A DNA stretch of 37,676 nucleotides. It comes from Sporichthya brevicatena (lineage in GTDB: Bacteria > Actinomycetota > Actinomycetes > Sporichthyales > Sporichthyaceae). The translations under genes were made by a program, and so were the position numbers. The stretch covers positions 34,129-71,804 of the forward strand of contig NZ_BAAAHE010000014.1 in NCBI RefSeq assembly GCF_039525035.1, in the 5' to 3' direction. The notes beneath the pieces are model-generated. The model worked only from the letters and a program-made list of their open reading frames with translations. It was not told where the DNA came from and did no database searches. Every line of letters begins with the position of its first letter. Within the stretch, counting starts at the first letter, position 1. Positions 24,194 through 32,098 of this stretch are shown piece after piece.

Positions 24194-25666
24194 TCAGCTC
24201 CCGTTGCACTGGGCCTTGCTGCCCAACGGAGTCGTCCACTTGCCGCCCTTCGCCTGCACCACGAAGTAGCAGTCGCCGGGGACGGCCTTGCCGCCGGTGA
24301 AGTTCAGCGGGGGAGTGAGGCCGCCGAGCGTCTCGCCCTTGATCTTGCTCCCGGCGGCGACGAGCCCGGCCGGCGTGAGCTTCTGGTCCGCGCGGGCGGT
24401 GTCGGTCGCGATCTTCTCGAACAGCTTCCCGGCGGCCCAGCCGTAGGCCTCGGCCGGACCAGGCTGCGCGCCGGAGAACTGCGCGAGCGCCTTGGTGTAC
24501 GCGTCGATCGCGGGGCCGCTGCCGCCCGCGAACGGGAACAGCGGGAGCGAGGCGATCAGGTCGCCGACGCCCTGCAGGTCCTTCGACGCCGGGCCGACGG
24601 AGACCGCCACCTGGACGTACCGCGGGTTGAAGTTCTGGCGCGCGCACGACCGTGCGACCCGGCCGAGCGTGTTCGGGTCGGCCGCGACGTAGAACAGGTC
24701 GACCCCGGCGCGCTGGGCGTTGCGGCACTCGGCGGTGAAGTCCACCTGCGTCAGGCTGACGTCCGCGTTGTAGACGAGGTCGACACCGGCGGCCTTCGCC
24801 TGGTTGAGCAGGATCGGCTTCTGGCTCGTGCAGGCGTTGGCCTCGCTGCAGGCGACGAAGCCGAACTTGCTCTTCCCGGAGACCTTCTTGCCCGCGACCA
24901 TGATGTTGCGGACCTGCTCCTCGAACCGCGTGCACTGCGGGAAGTACACCGGGCTGGTGAACCACTCCGGCACCGAGCAGTCGCTGCCGATCACGGGGAT
25001 CTTGTTGGACTGCAGGTAGTTCGTGCCGCCCTTCATCGACAGCGAGGCGCCGTTGCCGACGAACGCGACCGCCTTGCGGTTCTCGACGAGGTCGCGCACC
25101 GCGCTGGTGTAGCGGGCGGGGTCGCCACCGTCGTCGACGACGACCACCTGCACCTGACGTCCGAACAGGCCGCCGCGACTGTTGACGTCCGCGGCCCACA
25201 CCTGCACCCCGCGCGGGATGCCGGCCTGCGCGGCGCCGGCCGGACCGCTGTAGTTGCCGACGGAGCCGATCACGATCGGCCCGGTCTGGCCCGGCGTCCC
25301 GACGGCGCTGCCCTGGGTCTCGGTGCCCGCGCCCGGCTTCGTCGTCGCCTTGCCGCCGCTCTTCCCACCGGTGTTGCCGCCGCTCGCCGTCCCGGGCGCG
25401 GTCGTCGCACCGGGAGCGGGGGCGCCGTTCGGCAGGTCCGCCGGGGCGGGGGCGTTGGGGTCGGCCGCGGGAGGTGCGGCGGGGTCCGTGCCGGGCGGGA
25501 CCGCACCGGGGACGGTGCCGGGGACGCTGCCGGGAGCGGCACCCGGTGCCGCGGGGGCCGCGCCGTTGGCCTCGAGAACCTCGGCGTCGGAGAGCTGGCC
25601 GCCGCAGCCCGCGAGCAGGGCGAGCGCGACGGAGGTGGCCGCGAACGCGCGGATCGGTCGGCGCAT
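24194..25666 (-). CDS. LIV-type ABC transporter substrate-binding lipoprotein, cassette B
   Basis: 490 residues from the ATG at 25666; AAGGAG lies at a good distance upstream, and an earlier in-frame start would spoil the signal peptide. The signal peptide ends in the lipobox LLAGC with C21 as the lipidated residue. About 100 residues of Pro/Ala/Gly/Thr-rich linker follow, then a type 1 periplasmic-binding domain starting GPIVIGSVGNYSG. Conserved with the cassette A protein are C-x-E-x2-AC, ARSCA and a C-terminal Cys pair, suggesting structural disulfides. The gene follows livF after a 50-base gap. Confidence 0.95.
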   Translation of the reverse strand: MRRPIRAFAATSVALALLAGCGGQLSDAEVLEANGAAPAAPGAAPGSVPGTVPGAVPPGTDPAAPPAADPNAPAPADLPNGAPAPGATTAPGTASGGNTGGKSGGKATTKPGAGTETQGSAVGTPGQTGPIVIGSVGNYSGPAGAAQAGIPRGVQVWAADVNSRGGLFGRQVQVVVVDDGGDPARYTSAVRDLVENRKAVAFVGNGASLSMKGGTNYLQSNKIPVIGSDCSVPEWFTSPVYFPQCTRFEEQVRNIMVAGKKVSGKSKFGFVACSEANACTSQKPILLNQAKAAGVDLVYNADVSLTQVDFTAECRNAQRAGVDLFYVAADPNTLGRVARSCARQNFNPRYVQVAVSVGPASKDLQGVGDLIASLPLFPFAGGSGPAIDAYTKALAQFSGAQPGPAEAYGWAAGKLFEKIATDTARADQKLTPAGLVAAGSKIKGETLGGLTPPLNFTGGKAVPGDCYFVVQAKGGKWTTPLGSKAQCNGS

Positions 25667-25716
25667 GGTGGACTCCTTCGGTGCGAGGCGGATCCGGGGA
25701 CGGGTCGGACGTGTCG

Positions 25717-26412
25717 TCACGCCGCCCCCAGGTAGCGGGCCGCCAGTTCGTCGGCGTCGAGTTCGCCGGGCTCACCGGCGAAGTCGACGTTGCCGCGGTT
25801 CAACAGGTAGACCAGGTCCGCCATCCCCATCGCCTTCGCGACGTACTGCTCGACGACGAGCAGGGCCGTGCCGCGGGCGGCGAGGGTGCGGAGGAACTCG
25901 AAGATCTGGTCGACCACGATCGGGGCGAGGCCCATCGAGACCTCGTCGAGCAGGACGTAGCTGGGGTCGGTGATGTACGCCCGGACCAGCGCGAGCATCT
26001 GCTGCTCGCCGCCGCTCATGGTGCCGGCGACCTGGTCGAGTCGGTTGCCGAGGACGGGGAACGCCTGCACGGCCCCGTCGAGGGCCTCGGGCGTCAAGCG
26101 GCCACCGGCCATCAGCCGGAGGTTCTCACGCACCGTCAGACCGGGGAACACGGCGCGGCCCTCGGAGACGTGGCACAGCCCGAGCCGGCTGCGCTTGTGC
26201 GGCGGCGCGGCGGTGATGTCGCGGCCGCCGATGGTGATGCGGCCGGCGGTCGGGGTCAGCGTCCCGGCGCAGGTGCGCAGCAGCGTCGTCTTCCCGGCGC
26301 CGTTCGGCCCGAGCAGGGCGACGACCCGGCCGGCGGGCACGGTGAGGTCGACGCCGCGGAGGACCTCGGTCGCCCCGTACCCGGCGTGGACGTCGTGCAG
26401 CACGAGACTCAT
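25717..26412 (-). CDS. LivF-type ABC ATPase, cassette B
   Basis: 231 residues from the ATG at 26412, overlapping the permease stop. Walker A is GPNGAGKTT, then CHVSEGRAVFPGLTVREN, the signature MSGGEQQMLALVRA, Walker B YVLLDEVSMGLAP and VEQY. It is closely similar to the cassette A LivF. It is the only ATPase in cassette B, whereas LIV systems normally have LivG plus LivF. Confidence 0.95.
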   Translation of the reverse strand: MSLVLHDVHAGYGATEVLRGVDLTVPAGRVVALLGPNGAGKTTLLRTCAGTLTPTAGRITIGGRDITAAPPHKRSRLGLCHVSEGRAVFPGLTVRENLRLMAGGRLTPEALDGAVQAFPVLGNRLDQVAGTMSGGEQQMLALVRAYITDPSYVLLDEVSMGLAPIVVDQIFEFLRTLAARGTALLVVEQYVAKAMGMADLVYLLNRGNVDFAGEPGELDADELAARYLGAA

Positions 26413-28334
26413 CGGCCCGCCCCCATCGCGAGTTGCGCCCGCTCGCGGACCGGTGTCCGGCTCACGCGTCCGGCCGAGCGCACCGCGTCCTCGCGGACGA
26501 AGCGGTTGAGGGCCGGCCCGTAGGTCGCGGAGAAGATCGCGAGCACACCGAACGCAAGCGTCTGCAGTTGCACGGTGTTCGGGTCGGTGAAGTACGACGG
26601 CGCGACGATCAGCACGCCGGCCGCGAGCACCGGCGAGACCACGGCGCTGCGGCCGACGAAGGAGAGCACCGCGAGCCAGAGCAGGCTGTTGAAGGAGATC
26701 AACGCGGCCGCGCTGGTGCCGCTGCTGGACACCGAGCCGGTGACGCCGACGAGCAGCGCGCCGCCGATCGCGGCCATCGCGGCGGAGATGCAGAAGACCA
26801 GGACGCGCGTGATGTTGATCGAGGCGCCGTGGGTGGCGAGCGCGATGGGGGAGTCGGCGAGCGCGTCGAGCAGGCGGCCGAGGCGGCTGCGCCGGATGAC
26901 GACGACCGCGACGAGCGCCGCCACCGCGAACGCGACGCAGAGGTAGAAGTACCCGGAGTCGGAGTCGAGCCCGAAGGCGTCGGGCCGGCCACCCGTCCGC
27001 TGGCCGAGCGCGCCGAACATGATCGCCCGGTTGTAGAAGAGCTGCTCGACGAGGATGCCGAAGCCGAGCGTCGCGAGGGCGAGGAACAGCCCGGAGAGCC
27101 GGATCGCCGGGATCGCGACGAACGCGCCGATCGGCACCGCGACCAGCGCCGCGGCCAGGACCCCGAACAGCCACGGGGCGCCGTTGCCCGTGACGTGGCT
27201 GAACGTCGTCGCGCCGATCGCCACGAAGGTGACCTGGCACAGCGAGACTTGGTTCGAGACCTCGACGAGCAGGTACAGCGAGGCGTAGACGACGACGAAC
27301 ACCGCGCCGAGCGTGTACACCGGCACCCGCGTGGAGATCACGTGCGGCAGGGCGATCAGCACGACCGCCGCCACTCCGGCGAGGCCGGCGGCCACGGGCG
27401 CCGGGAGGCGGACCGGACTGCGCGGTTCGCGCGGGACGCCGCGGTCGGAGAACCCGCCCTTGCGCGTCAGCAGCAGGACACCGAACAGCACCAGGAACGG
27501 CAGCGAGGTGTCGAGGCTCGGCAGCTTCTCGAGGAAGCCGAAGGTGTCGGTCACCTCGGGGGCGTTGAGCAGCGCGGCCGCGACGCCGATGCCGAGACCA
27601 CCGACGAACGTGAGCGGGATGTTGTCGAAACGCCCGATCGCCGCGGCGCCGAACGCCTGCACGACGACGAGGGTGAGCAGCAGCGCGTCGAGTCCGATCG
27701 ACGGGGCGAGCAGCAGGCCGGACATGCCCGCGAACGCCGAGCCGATCGCCCACGACCCGGCGCGGACGACGGTCGCGCTGCGGCCGGACTCGGAGAGCAG
27801 TTCGCCGTTGTCGACGACCGCGCGCATCGCGAGCCCGAGCGCGGTGAAGCGGAACAGCGCCGCGAGAGCGCCGACGCCGATCACCGCGATCACGAAGGTG
27901 ATGAGCTGGTCGTAGCCGACCTGCACGTCGAACGCGGTGAACGTGTCCGACGGGAACGGGGTGTCCAGCGGCAGGGGAGTGATGCCGTACCGCAGCTGCA
28001 GCGCGCCCTGGATCGCGAGCACGACACCGACGGTCGCCACGACGCGGCGGGCGGTGGAGGCGTCGGCCAGTCGGCCCGCCATCCCGGCGAGCAGCAGCCC
28101 GCCGAGCGGGGCGACGACGCCCACCGCGAGGACCGCCGCGAGCGTCGCGGGCAGGCCCTGCAGGTCGCGCAGGTCGTAGAAGATGTAGGCCGTCGCGGCG
28201 CCGATCGCGCCGTGGCCGAAGTTGAAGATGCCCGAGGTCCGGTAGGTCAGCACGAGACCCGTGGCGGCGAGGCCGTACAGCGAGCCGGCGACCAGCCCGA
28301 TGACGACGAAGGGCATCAGCCCGTCGATGCTCAT
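26409..28334 (-). CDS. Fused LivH-LivM branched-chain-type ABC permease, cassette B
   Basis: 641 residues from the ATG at 28334, overlapping the stop of the small membrane gene. The first half has LTYRTSGIFNFGHGA and MRAVVDNGELLSESG, typical of LivH. The second half has SNQVSLCQVTFVAIGA, IPAIRLSGLFLALATLGFGI and LLDALADSPIALATHGA, typical of LivM. Collinear with the cassette A permease, so the fusion predates duplication or divergence of the cassettes. Confidence 0.95.
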   Translation of the reverse strand: MSIDGLMPFVVIGLVAGSLYGLAATGLVLTYRTSGIFNFGHGAIGAATAYIFYDLRDLQGLPATLAAVLAVGVVAPLGGLLLAGMAGRLADASTARRVVATVGVVLAIQGALQLRYGITPLPLDTPFPSDTFTAFDVQVGYDQLITFVIAVIGVGALAALFRFTALGLAMRAVVDNGELLSESGRSATVVRAGSWAIGSAFAGMSGLLLAPSIGLDALLLTLVVVQAFGAAAIGRFDNIPLTFVGGLGIGVAAALLNAPEVTDTFGFLEKLPSLDTSLPFLVLFGVLLLTRKGGFSDRGVPREPRSPVRLPAPVAAGLAGVAAVVLIALPHVISTRVPVYTLGAVFVVVYASLYLLVEVSNQVSLCQVTFVAIGATTFSHVTGNGAPWLFGVLAAALVAVPIGAFVAIPAIRLSGLFLALATLGFGILVEQLFYNRAIMFGALGQRTGGRPDAFGLDSDSGYFYLCVAFAVAALVAVVVIRRSRLGRLLDALADSPIALATHGASINITRVLVFCISAAMAAIGGALLVGVTGSVSSSGTSAAALISFNSLLWLAVLSFVGRSAVVSPVLAAGVLIVAPSYFTDPNTVQLQTLAFGVLAIFSATYGPALNRFVREDAVRSAGRVSRTPVRERAQLAMGAGR

Positions 28335-28810
28335 CCGGCACACACCTCGCAACGGAGCAGGTTCCGCTCCTCGATCTCCGCGTCCGCCGTCGGCGCGACG
28401 CGCTTGCCCCGCACCAGCTGGCAGTCGGGCCGGTGCGCCCGGCGGGTGCCGTCGACCCGGACCCAACCGGTGTCGGCCTGACGCTCCGTCACCCGGACCG
28501 GGGCGGGCTCGCTCTCCAGGAACACGACCCAGCGGTGCAGGACGGCGCGGTGGCCGTGGAGCAGGAGCGCCCCGCCGCCACTGGCGAAGATCAGGAAGCC
28601 GACGATCGCGACCGACAGCCAGGTCAGCTGGTTGTCGACGTCCGCCGTCCGCCCGGCCGCGACCCAGGAGACGACGAGCAGGACCGTGCCGATCACCGCG
28701 CCGAGGACCGCGATGCGCAGCTGGGCCGGCGTCCAGGGCTCGTCCTGGCGACGCCGCCCTGTCCGCGGGGTGCGCGGGGGAGAGACCGGCCGGTCGGTCG
28801 TCACGGTCAC
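28331..28810 (-). CDS. Small membrane protein 2 with C-terminal His/Cys zinc-like site, cassette B
   Basis: 159 residues from a GTG at 28810 that overlaps the previous stop (GTGA). An Arg/Pro-rich N-terminus of about 30 residues is followed by two membrane helices (IAVLGAVIGTVLLVVSWVA and LSVAIVGFLIFASGGGALLL) and a soluble domain. H126-x3-C130 (HRPDC) and C154-x2-C157 (CEVC) match the cassette A protein's four residues. The overall size is nearly equal (159 against 157). It lies between small protein 1 and the permease, as in cassette A. Function unknown. Confidence 0.83.
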   Translation of the reverse strand: MTVTTDRPVSPPRTPRTGRRRQDEPWTPAQLRIAVLGAVIGTVLLVVSWVAAGRTADVDNQLTWLSVAIVGFLIFASGGGALLLHGHRAVLHRWVVFLESEPAPVRVTERQADTGWVRVDGTRRAHRPDCQLVRGKRVAPTADAEIEERNLLRCEVCAG

Positions 28811-29088
28811 GATGCCGGCTCGTCCACGCCTGTCCGTCGGGCCTGCTCCAGGGCGTCGAGCTTGCGCCACTCGTCGCGCAGGTCGGCCGAGATCCAGAGC
28901 ATGCCGCCGAGGCCGAGCAGGAACAGGCCGCCGATCCCGCCGCTGATGATGTACGGCAGCTGCTGCGGCGTCAGTGCCTCGTTGGCCACGCCCCGCCAGC
29001 CGATCAGCAGGGCCAGGACCCCGAGGCCGACGCACACCCAGGCTCCGACGCGGTCCCACTGGGTACGCGCCCAGCGCAGGTAGGTCAT
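28807..29088 (-). CDS. Small two-helix membrane protein 1, cassette B
   Basis: 93 residues from the ATG at 29088, overlapping the anchored-protein stop (ATGA). It begins MTYLRWARTQWDR, has helices at about 14-31 and 46-67, and ends with LWISADLRDEWRKL and a short tail. Length and both motifs are identical to the gene at 2583-2864. Function unknown; an interaction with the fused permease is inferred from the strict gene order. Confidence 0.85.
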   Translation of the reverse strand: MTYLRWARTQWDRVGAWVCVGLGVLALLIGWRGVANEALTPQQLPYIISGGIGGLFLLGLGGMLWISADLRDEWRKLDALEQARRTGVDEPAS

Positions 29089-30353
29089 GACGGGGTCCCC
29101 TTTGCGGCTGGGGCGCCGCCGAACACCCGGATCAGTTGCACCCAGGCGAGCAGGGCGGCACCGGCGAGCAGGAGTACGAGGTAGAAGCGACCGATGTCGA
29201 GGTCGGTGATCAGGGCACCGGGCGAACCGATGGCGGACACCACGTCGGTCGCGGGGAGCTGCGCCTGGCCCGGGGCGACGCCGGGGACCGCCCCGCCGGG
29301 GGCGGTGCCGGGCAGGACGCCCGGCGCGACCGCGCCGTCGACCGGGGCGCCGGTGCCCGGGGTGAGAGCCGGGGTCGTGCCGAGGTCGGGGCCGAGGCCG
29401 CCGGTCTGGGGCAGCGCCCGGTTGGTCACGCGTGCCGCGGTCTGACCGATCGTCACCTCGGCGATGACCCGCTCGAGACCGGAGGCGAGCTCCGGCGGCG
29501 CGGCCTGGATGCTGCGGATGCGGAGGCCGGCGCTGGTGATGCCGTCCTCGGTCTTCTCCGCGGGCAGGTACTGGATCGTCGTGCCCTGCGCGGCGAGCGC
29601 GTCGAGCAACGCGCGACCGGCGGCGGTCGCGGCGCTCAGGGCGCCGTCCGGGCCGGTCAGGGCGTCGGAGAGCGGCACGCGCTGACCGGCGATCGTCAAC
29701 GCGGCGACGTCGAACGACGAGGTGAGTTCGATCTGCCCCGAGGGCAGGCGGCTCGCGGTCGCGGCGCTGCGGACGCCGTTGAGCACGAGTGCGTCGGAGA
29801 GGACGACGCTGGAACCGGCGACCTCGGCGCGGGCGGTCACGCGGTCGTCGGACGGGTCGCGGGTGACGCTCGCGAGGCCGGTGTTCGCGCCGTTCGCCGT
29901 CGAGCCGCGGGAGGTCGCGACGCCGCTGGTGGCCTCCAGGGTCACCGGCCCGGCCTGGACGCGCTTCTCCGGGACCGAGGGGAAATTGCTGGACGCGATC
30001 AACGGGTACGCCGGGACGACGTCGGACGTCGCGCCGCCGGTGAGACCGGCGATCAGGCCGGGGGCCAGGACCGCGGACTCGCTCGGGTACGGGTCGGACG
30101 CGAACGCCGTCGAGTTGCCGAGGGAGTTCAGCGAGGCCTGCGCGACCGAACCACCGGCGTCGACCAACTGGCCGAAGATCACGGGCGGCTCGGCGGTGAA
30201 GTTGACCGCAGCCAGCCGGGCGTCGGCGACGGCCTCGAAGGTGGAGTCGGCCCGCGCCGTGGGGCCGCCGAGGGCGAGCAGGCCGGTGCCGAGAGCGGCG
30301 ACGGCCATCAAGGCGGCGCCGGATCTGATCCGCCGGAGAGCGAGCTGCGTCAC
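29085..30353 (-). CDS. Secreted, C-terminally membrane-anchored protein of unknown function, cassette B
   Basis: I chose the GTG at 30353 (422 residues) because it gives a clean signal peptide, MTQLALRRIRSGAAL, ending near PTARA, and a length close to the 426-residue paralogue. In-frame GTGs at 30380 and 30398 are possible; none has a clear ribosome site. After a body of about 260 residues come a Pro/Gly/Ala-rich linker and a single helix (DIGRFYLVLLLAGAALLAWV) with a short basic tail. Segments shared with the 1324-2604 protein are AQAS-x-NSLG against AQAAFTSLG, PGLIAGL and PAYP. It heads the long minus-strand operon. Function unknown. Confidence 0.83.
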   Translation of the reverse strand: MTQLALRRIRSGAALMAVAALGTGLLALGGPTARADSTFEAVADARLAAVNFTAEPPVIFGQLVDAGGSVAQASLNSLGNSTAFASDPYPSESAVLAPGLIAGLTGGATSDVVPAYPLIASSNFPSVPEKRVQAGPVTLEATSGVATSRGSTANGANTGLASVTRDPSDDRVTARAEVAGSSVVLSDALVLNGVRSAATASRLPSGQIELTSSFDVAALTIAGQRVPLSDALTGPDGALSAATAAGRALLDALAAQGTTIQYLPAEKTEDGITSAGLRIRSIQAAPPELASGLERVIAEVTIGQTAARVTNRALPQTGGLGPDLGTTPALTPGTGAPVDGAVAPGVLPGTAPGGAVPGVAPGQAQLPATDVVSAIGSPGALITDLDIGRFYLVLLLAGAALLAWVQLIRVFGGAPAAKGTPS

Positions 30354-30475
30354 AGGAAGGAGTGTACCCAGAAATCTCACCTGGTTTACTAGGTTCACGG
30401 AGTATCGGTGACCAGGGCGTTATCTCCACTACCCGGGTTTCGCGATGTACTCGGGCACACGCAGAAGGCGGTGGC

Positions 30476-32098
30476 ATGGGACGCATCGAGGGCGGCTGGA
30501 CGGTCGGGCCGCAGACCAACGTGGTGGACGTCGTCGCGGACGCCGCGCAGCGGTTCGGTGACCGCACGTGGTTGGAGCTCTCCGGCGTCGCGCACTCCTT
30601 CACCGAGGTCTGGGAGCGGTCGCTGCGCGTCGCGCGCGGGCTCCGCGACCTCGGCGTCGGCCCCGGCGACACCGTCGCCGCGGTGCTCGACACGTCCCTC
30701 GACGCCGTCGCCGTGTGGTTCGGCGCGAACGCCCTCGGGGCGATCTGGGTCCCGGTCAACACCGCCTACAAGGGCGAGTACCTCCGTCACCAGCTCGCGG
30801 ACAGCGGGGCCGGCGTCGTCGTCGCGGAGCCGGACTACGCCGAGCGCGTCCTGGCCGTCGCCGCCGAGCTGCCCGAGCTGCGCGTCCTCGTCCAGCGGGG
30901 CGGGGAGATCCCGACGGGGTCGTCGGTGCGGGTCGAGCCGATCGCGGTGCTCACCGAGGTTGACGCGCTGTCCACCGACGACGCGGTGCGCCCCGCGCCC
31001 GGTGACCTGTCGCTGCTGATCTACACGTCCGGCACGACGGGGCCGTCCAAGGGCTGCATGCTCAGCCACAACTACGTCTGCAACGTCGCGCGCGGATCGA
31101 TGCGCAACCGCGTCGCCAGCGACGTGCTGTGGTCCCCGCTGCCGCTGTTCCACCTCAACGCGGCGGCGACGACGGTGCTCGCCTCCGCGATGCTCGGCAA
31201 CACCGCGGCGATCTTCCCACGGTTCTCGCTGTCGAACTTCTGGCCGGAGATCTCGCGCACCGGCGCGACCGTCGTGACGCTGCTCGGGATGATGATCCCG
31301 CTCATCGCGAAGATGGACGACACCCCCGAACTGCTGGCCTGCAAGGGGCAGATCCGCATCGCGGGTGGGGCGCCGTACACCCCGGAGACCGCGCAGATCT
31401 GGCACGAGCGTTTCGGCGCGCAACACGTCGGCAGCTCGGTGTTCGGTCTGACCGAGACGACGTTCCTGACCTGGACGCCCGAGGGTGTGAAGCATCCGTG
31501 GGGCTCGGCGGGGACGTACAACGACGACTTCGACGTCCGTATCTTCGACGACAACGACGACGAGCTCCCCGTCGGTGAGGTGGGGGAGATCGTCGCGCGG
31601 CCACTGCGGCCGTACGTCATGTTCTCCGGGTACTGGCGCCGGCCCGAGGCGACGCAGGCGGTCATGCGCAACATGTGGTTCCACACCGGGGACCTGGGTC
31701 GGTTCGACGAGAACGGGTGGTTGTGGTTCGTCGACCGCAAGAAGGACTACCTCCGCCGCGGCGGGGAGAACATCTCCTCGATGGAGGTCGAGGGCACGTT
31801 CCGCAAGCACCCGGCGGTCGCCGACGTCGCCGCGCACGCGGTGCCGAGTGACCTGTCCGAGGACGAGCTGAAGATCACCGTCGTCCTGAGGGAGGGTCAG
31901 ACCCTCGACCCGGCCGAGCTGTGCCGCTGGTCGCTCGACAAGCTCCCGTACTTCGCGGTCCCGCGCTACATCGAGTTCCGCGACGACCTGCCGCGCAACC
32001 CCATGAACAAGGTGCTCAAGTACCAGCTCCGCGACGAGGGCGTCACCGCGACGACCTGGGACCGGAACACCTCCGACATCGTCCTGAGCAAGCGCTGA
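30476..32098 (+). CDS. AMP-forming acyl-CoA synthetase
   Basis: 540 residues. The ATG at 30476 is chosen because AGAAGG lies upstream and the fold begins there; a GTG at 30362 would add 38 unlike residues. Motifs are LLIYTSGTTGPSKGCMLSH, FGLTETTFLTW, MWFHTGDLGRFDENGWLWF, the hinge DRKKDYLRRGGENISS and a C-terminal NPMNKVLKYQLR with the catalytic lysine. It is full length for the family and would activate a carboxylic acid to acyl-CoA. It is followed with a one-base overlap by a phosphotransferase. The 122-base gap to the divergent cassette B must hold promoters for both, but no convincing boxes were seen. Confidence 0.95.
   Translation: MGRIEGGWTVGPQTNVVDVVADAAQRFGDRTWLELSGVAHSFTEVWERSLRVARGLRDLGVGPGDTVAAVLDTSLDAVAVWFGANALGAIWVPVNTAYKGEYLRHQLADSGAGVVVAEPDYAERVLAVAAELPELRVLVQRGGEIPTGSSVRVEPIAVLTEVDALSTDDAVRPAPGDLSLLIYTSGTTGPSKGCMLSHNYVCNVARGSMRNRVASDVLWSPLPLFHLNAAATTVLASAMLGNTAAIFPRFSLSNFWPEISRTGATVVTLLGMMIPLIAKMDDTPELLACKGQIRIAGGAPYTPETAQIWHERFGAQHVGSSVFGLTETTFLTWTPEGVKHPWGSAGTYNDDFDVRIFDDNDDELPVGEVGEIVARPLRPYVMFSGYWRRPEATQAVMRNMWFHTGDLGRFDENGWLWFVDRKKDYLRRGGENISSMEVEGTFRKHPAVADVAAHAVPSDLSEDELKITVVLREGQTLDPAELCRWSLDKLPYFAVPRYIEFRDDLPRNPMNKVLKYQLRDEGVTATTWDRNTSDIVLSKR

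Noticed and set aside
26413-28341. In-frame upstream extension of the cassette B LivF
   Set aside because: The long leader is a shadow of the permease gene in another frame; the ATPase fold starts at the ATG at 26412.
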